Source: Asterochloris sp. CNOR1 (lineage: Eukaryota > Chlorophyta > Trebouxiophyceae > Trebouxiales > Trebouxiaceae). Taken from it: a stretch of 64,000 nt of DNA. Positions 60,201-64,000 of the stretch are shown piece by piece. The notes under the pieces were generated by a model, which was given only the letters and a program-made list of their open reading frames with translations, searched no databases and was not told where the DNA came from. The first letter of the stretch is position 1, and each line of letters starts with the position of its first letter. The position numbers and the translations under genes are program-made. Where the stretch lies: contig OZ017754.1 in assembly GCA_963969365.1 (NCBI GenBank), positions 434,001 to 498,000 of the forward strand, written 5' to 3'.

Positions 60201-61304
60201 CGCAGTGGGCCGCCCAGTTCGGCCTCACCCCGCTGCAGGCGCGGCAGCTGCTGATGCACCAGGCGCACGCCCACGCGCTGCAGCAGGCGCACATGAAGCC
60301 TGCTGCTGCCCAGGGCTCTGGCAGTGCGCCAGGTGGGCTGTACCTGGCGGCTCACTGCTTCCTGATGCCGGCTGTAAACCCCTTGTGGAAATAACCCTGG
60401 CAGCCTGGTGTTGCATCTCTTTTGGCACAATGCAGGCAGCTCGCTTTGCCATCAGAATGACTGGCATCAATACAGGGCAGGAACCCTTGTGTCAGCAGGA
60501 CTGGTCTGGTCTGGTCTGGTCTGGGGCTGAGCACTGCCTCATCAGATAGCTGGTGAACTTGGTCCTTGATATGTGTGCATGTGCTCCAGGCATCAGCACA
60601 GATGAGGATTTGTGGTGTATGCTGCAGGGTTACAGGGGCCACGCCCTGGCCAGTCCCCTCAGCAGGGAGGCCAGGATACCTTGGCAACAAGGGTTCCAGG
60701 ACGGCCTCAGGAAGGGAAGGCTGAGGCGGATGCAAAGGCCGAGGCAGATGCCAGGCCTCAGGGCCCCATGCAGGAGCCGGCAGGGCAGCCAGCAGCTGCC
60801 GCCACCACGCAGCAGACAGACTCCACAGGTCTGGAGCTCAAGCAGGAGCAGCCAGAGTCTGGAGCTGGCGGGACAGCCTCTGGTCACCTTGAGGCAGACG
60901 CTGCTGCCTCAGCAGACAGGCAAGCTGCTGCACAGCAGCCAGAAAGCAGCCTTGAGCGGGAGAGAGATGCTGCTGCCTCAGCAGGGGGACAGGCTCCTGT
61001 ACGGCAGCCACAGGGCAGTCCCGAGCGGGTGGCAGCAGCGCCGGCGGTTGATCTGCCTCAGGACCCTGCTGGGCAGCAGCAGCGCTCCGCAGATGGCCTG
61101 TCCAGCGGCCAGGGCATTGTGGTGCCGGCTGCACAGGGGCAGCCTGAGCCAGAGCGTGAGCCACCGGCTGAGCCTGTGGAGGATGGCACAAACCTGGCCA
61201 GGCAGCTCCTGGACGAGCCGCCTGCTGCTGAGGGTCAGCCTGCTCAGATGGACACAGGTGAGACCCGACTGCTTGACATGCTGAGTGGTGTGTTGTGGGC
61301 CTGA
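52266..61304 (+). CDS. Double-bromodomain, glutamine-rich chromatin protein
   Basis: Exons 52266-52301, 52517-52618, 53059-53364, 53665-53746, 53893-53964, 54059-54274, 54810-54871, 55331-55441, 56030-56235, 56687-56898, 57414-57550, 58252-58353, 58564-58914, 59327-60332 and 60628-61304 join in frame to 1225 residues. An alternative last donor at 61258 with a short exon from 61441 is also possible. Bromodomain 1 spans exons 2-3 (IIKTPMDLGTIWKKLG, WRNCYTFNEPDSDVH), and bromodomain 2 spans exons 8-10 (YFDVIKQPMDLGTIQKRL, WANCRRYNDASDPI). Both keep the acetyl-lysine-binding Asn. Between them are Gly/Tyr- and Gln-rich stretches and a short SR-like exon; after them a basic nuclear-signal-like KKSKKKAASSDSDED, a coiled coil (EELIQRAREQIEEQMQQRY) and about 600 residues of Gln/Ala/Gly/Pro low complexity. 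No ET or kinase domain is seen. It is a likely acetyl-histone reader and co-activator. Two introns have GC donors (52619, 56899). Confidence 0.85.
52619..53058 (+). repeat. Three tandem ghost copies of bromodomain exon 3 acceptor and start
   Basis: The true acceptor with ACTCCCATGGACTTGGGCAC (exon start 53059) recurs at 52698 (ACCCTCATGGACTTGGGCAC, nearly intact), 52819 (strongly worn) and 52938 (GCCCTCATGGTCTTGTACTT). The spacing is 119-121 bp, and each copy is preceded by CTGCAG. The copy at 52698 still reads TLMDLGTIWKQLR. Confidence 0.9.
54285..54480 (+). repeat. Minisatellite of about 30-35 bp in a bromodomain-protein intron
   Basis: Five imperfect units with core CACTGTCGCTCTGGGTCTTG followed by ATGGCAC, starting at the donor of the exon ending 54274 (GTGTCGCTCTAGGTGTTGATG). 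Confidence 0.75.
54476..54800 (+). repeat. About 80-bp imperfect repeat array
   Basis: Four or five units with cores CCTGCCATGCT, GCATGCAGCAAGGCCTGCCA and CTCACCTGG run up to the acceptor of the exon at 54810, which itself follows CTGCCATTCTGTTACAG. Confidence 0.65.
55070..55330 (+). repeat. Ghost acceptor array before bromodomain-protein exon 8
   Basis: GTGTGCAG followed by GCCCAGCAA at the true acceptor (55331) recurs at 55161 (TGGCCCAGCAACTGC) and 55253 (CACAGCAACTGCC). The linked block GCCTGCAC(A)GCC...CAG(A)TCAGA recurs three times at about 80-92 bp spacing. Confidence 0.75.
57551..57690 (+). repeat. Two ghost copies of exon 11 end plus donor
   Basis: The exon end GAGTTTGATCAG with donor GTGCGC recurs at about 57588 (GAGTTAGACCAG, GTGTGC) and 57661 (GAGGTTGATCAG, GCTGCGC), joined by the repeated block GCATGCTGGGCAGC(A/G)GCAGCGCTGC. 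Confidence 0.85.
60501..60525 (+). repeat. CTGGT pentanucleotide run
   Basis: Four perfect CTGGT units and a fifth ending in G, inside an intron of the bromodomain gene. Confidence 0.9.
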
Positions 61305-62470
61305 GGAGGCGCCTCCTTGAGGGTTTGGCGGCGGCTGCTGAGACCAGCCTGCTATATCTGTACCGACGTTGAAACGCACGGTGGTGAGGCGTTGCAGTGC
61401 TTCCACATTTGAGAGTTGATGTGGCTGTGCTGACTGCAGATCATGACAAATCAGGACAGTAGACTGTACAGAACCCAGCCTGTGGCATTTGGCCACAGGT
61501 TCTCAGCTTTGTGAGCATAGACAGGGAGCGCACATGCTGGACCCCTCGTTCAGCTGGGCGATGGGATGGCATTGCCTATCAGTTTCTGCCCCAGATGCAG
61601 CGTCACAGGTTCCCAGCTCCCCTTATGTCTTTGCTTTTGACCTCACCTGCTACTCGGCGCCTGTCGGCACCATGCTCACAACTTTAACTCATGCAATTCT
61701 CATCAGAAAGGTTGATGGATGACATATTTGAGTGCACAGGCGGATTACGAGCTTCAAGGGCCATCAGATCAGGCCGCATCAACAACAGCACTGGAATCTG
61801 GCATTGCAACAATCTGGTGCCGCAGGGTGCACACTCTATGCTGTAGAATTCAGCACTGGCAGGGAGCAGTGGAGGCACTCTGAATGTCTTGCGGCAACAG
61901 AATTTTGCTTAAGTGGAAGTGCGTGCCCTGCAGCAAGCATGAACTGAGGAGGGGCATGCAGGCAATATCATTACCTTGGACATGGTCGAGGCACAATAGG
62001 TCAAGCAACTATGATGCACAACATAGCTCCAGCTGATGCCCTGGCAGTTGACGCCAGGTCTGCCAGACCCAATGGTGCTGGACCCTAACACCTTGCTCCT
62101 GCCCCAGGTCAGGATGTTGCTTGTTAACTGCTTGGTGGCGCTGCTTTTGAGCAGGCAGGTATAATTTGCTTCCTGGCATTCTTCTGTGCAGCAGCATTCT
62201 CTATCAGATGATGTACTCAGCTTCAATGCCTGGTCACAACACACTGGCACCTTATCTGAAGCGCTGCCGCATCATGCAGTTGAGAATGCTGGGCCATCCA
62301 TGTGCACATGCTCGTGTGCAGCCGCAGCAGCAAAGCTGAGGGCCAAGCTTGTTTCCTTAGTATTGCTTCTGAGTTCAACTCCAGCATGCAATTGGACTGG
62401 GGTGTTGTCACTGTATCAGGAAGCTCAAGTGGCCACTTGGAAAGACCTCGACAGGCTCACCATTAGCTGC
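61305..62470. other. Region without a convincing gene
   Basis: It contains the 3' end of the bromodomain gene, possibly with a tiny last exon at 61441 reading DHDKSGQ and a stop, and short open frames on both strands that look accidental. I see no RNA gene or repeat here. Confidence 0.35.
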
Positions 62471-63170
62471 TCAGGAATGGCTGAGCGGGTCATGCCCTTC
62501 CAGCCATGTGACCACCACAGGTGCCATCTGGAAAAGTTGGCCACAGGCTGTCAGCAGTGCTGCACTAACAGGATACAAGACATGCAAGTCACGCAGTGCC
62601 GATGCAGCTGCAACGCTGTCCTCTACTGCTGCACGGCAGGACACAAGTAAAGTTCTAGACAGGCACATCACCATTTCGTCCATCCATTGTGAGAGCCCAC
62701 AGTCCACCAGTCTCTCCTGCCTCCCTGGCAACCGCAGTCCATGTCAGCCTCACCATTGGCGCTGAGCTGCTGTGCTGCAGAAGGTGAAGATGTAACAGCT
62801 GTCCTGATTATGCTCGAAGCTGTTCCTCAATTTGTTTGGCTATGGCCACACGATGTGGCACAAGTAGTGAAGGCCAAGGCTGCTGGCTCCAGCTGCAAGC
62901 CCGTCTTCCATACCACGTATATGGCGCTTCAGGCTGTGACTAATCTCAGCCCAATAGCCGTCTCCAGCTCCTCACATCCAGCTTGCTGGCCAGGAGGCAG
63001 GGCGGCCCTCCTGGAAGCATCTGGTCTGGCGGGTCCTGGACGTGCATGCCCTCTGCAGCAAGAGTGAGGCCTGGCAAGCAGCACATGGCTGCGAAGAGAT
63101 GGAATTGCAGATAGCCAGCCTGTAGGGGAGGCAGGTAGCCAGATGCAAACTTGTATTTGCAGCTCTGCAT
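62471..63170 (-). CDS. Short unidentified protein
   Basis: Exons 62976-63170 and 62471-62716 join in frame to 146 residues. A 21-nt exon at 62754-62774 could be included without changing frame, but it would leave a 37-bp intron. The second exon is convincingly coding in composition and helical in character (LSQWMDEMVMCLSRTLLVSC, VAAASALRDLHVLYPVSAAL, CGQLFQMAPVVVTWLEGHDP). I do not recognise the family. The first exon could instead begin at an acceptor near 63122, in which case the ATG lies further up. The start at 63170 is 162 bp from the divergent HSP70 start. Confidence 0.42.
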
Positions 63171-63332
63171 GATTTGATAGTGCTCACCGTGGTGTTGTTC
63201 TGGCGTCTTCTAGACACTACCAGAGAGAAGAAAATCGAAAACAAGCTCCGAATCCACTGTCAGGAAACTCTGGAGGCTGCACAACTGCAGTTCATCACCC
63301 CTCAGACAAACAAGCACAGCAAATCAGCAACA
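63171..63332. promoter_or_regulatory. Divergent promoter of the stromal HSP70 gene with heat-shock-element-like sequence
   Basis: Around 63198-63235 there are clustered TTC and GAA-type triplets (TTCTGGCGTCTTCTAGAC and then AGAGAGAAGAAAATCGAAAA). TTCTAGAC matches seven of eight bases of the inverted heat-shock core TTCnnGAA. This is suggestive only. Confidence 0.35.

Positions 63333-64000
<668 letters not shown>

Noticed and set aside
59063-60430. Minus-strand 455-residue open frame, leucine rich
   Set aside because: It is the mirror of the CAG-rich exon of the bromodomain gene; CAG repeats read CTG (Leu) on the other strand.
60553-61284. Plus-strand 243-residue frame overlapping the last bromodomain-gene exon
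   Set aside because: The +2 frame is Gln/Glu/Ala rich like its neighbours and joins in phase; this one is Arg/Ser rich and does not.
62754-62774. A 21-nt middle exon in the gene beside HSP70B
   Set aside because: It would leave a 37-bp intron, shorter than any other in the window; skipping it keeps the frame.

Overview
The window is nuclear DNA of a eukaryote, very probably a trebouxiophyte green alga. Almost every gene is broken into short exons with GT(GAG/AAG) donors and TGCAG acceptors. Several products are plastid or algal proteins: stromal HSP70, a front-end Delta-5 fatty-acid desaturase of the kind known from Lobosphaera/Parietochloris, and a plastid-type protein with a transit peptide. 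The algal polyadenylation signal TGTAA occurs after some genes. I see no bacterial operon, virus, CRISPR array or intact transposon. Exon models below were built by hand. Unless noted, every junction keeps the reading frame, and most models close exactly on a multiple of three.

Layout, left to right: condensin-II subunit CAP-G2 (-, partial); a Werner-type 3'-5' exonuclease with a helix-turn-helix tail (+); Delta-5 desaturase (-); a drug/metabolite-type transporter (+); an unidentified gene (-); NatA auxiliary subunit NAA15 (+); an aldo/keto reductase (+); a RNF121-type RING membrane protein (-); RNA polymerase subunit RPB12 (+); a multi-domain cyclic-nucleotide-binding protein (-); a three-KH plus WW RNA-binding protein (+); a PRA1 protein (+); a small ankyrin protein (-); a plastid-targeted protein of unknown function (+); methionine-R-sulfoxide reductase B (-); a large double-bromodomain, glutamine-rich protein (+); a short unidentified gene (-); and the 5' end of stromal HSP70 (+).

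The genes are unrelated housekeeping functions (chromatin, RNA, protein N-acetylation, folding, redox and lipid), so this is ordinary euchromatin and not a gene cluster. Eight neighbouring pairs are divergent with only about 90 to 235 bp between start codons, so shared bidirectional promoters are the rule. Convergent pairs nearly touch.

The most unusual property is in the introns. Many contain tandem arrays of decayed copies of the adjoining exon edge together with its splice site. Examples are five ghost copies after NAA15 exon 9, three before bromodomain exon 3, and copies on both sides of the desaturase exons. The same introns often use GC-AG splice sites; six are supported by frame. Together these suggest a lineage whose introns grow by repeated local duplication of exon-intron junctions.
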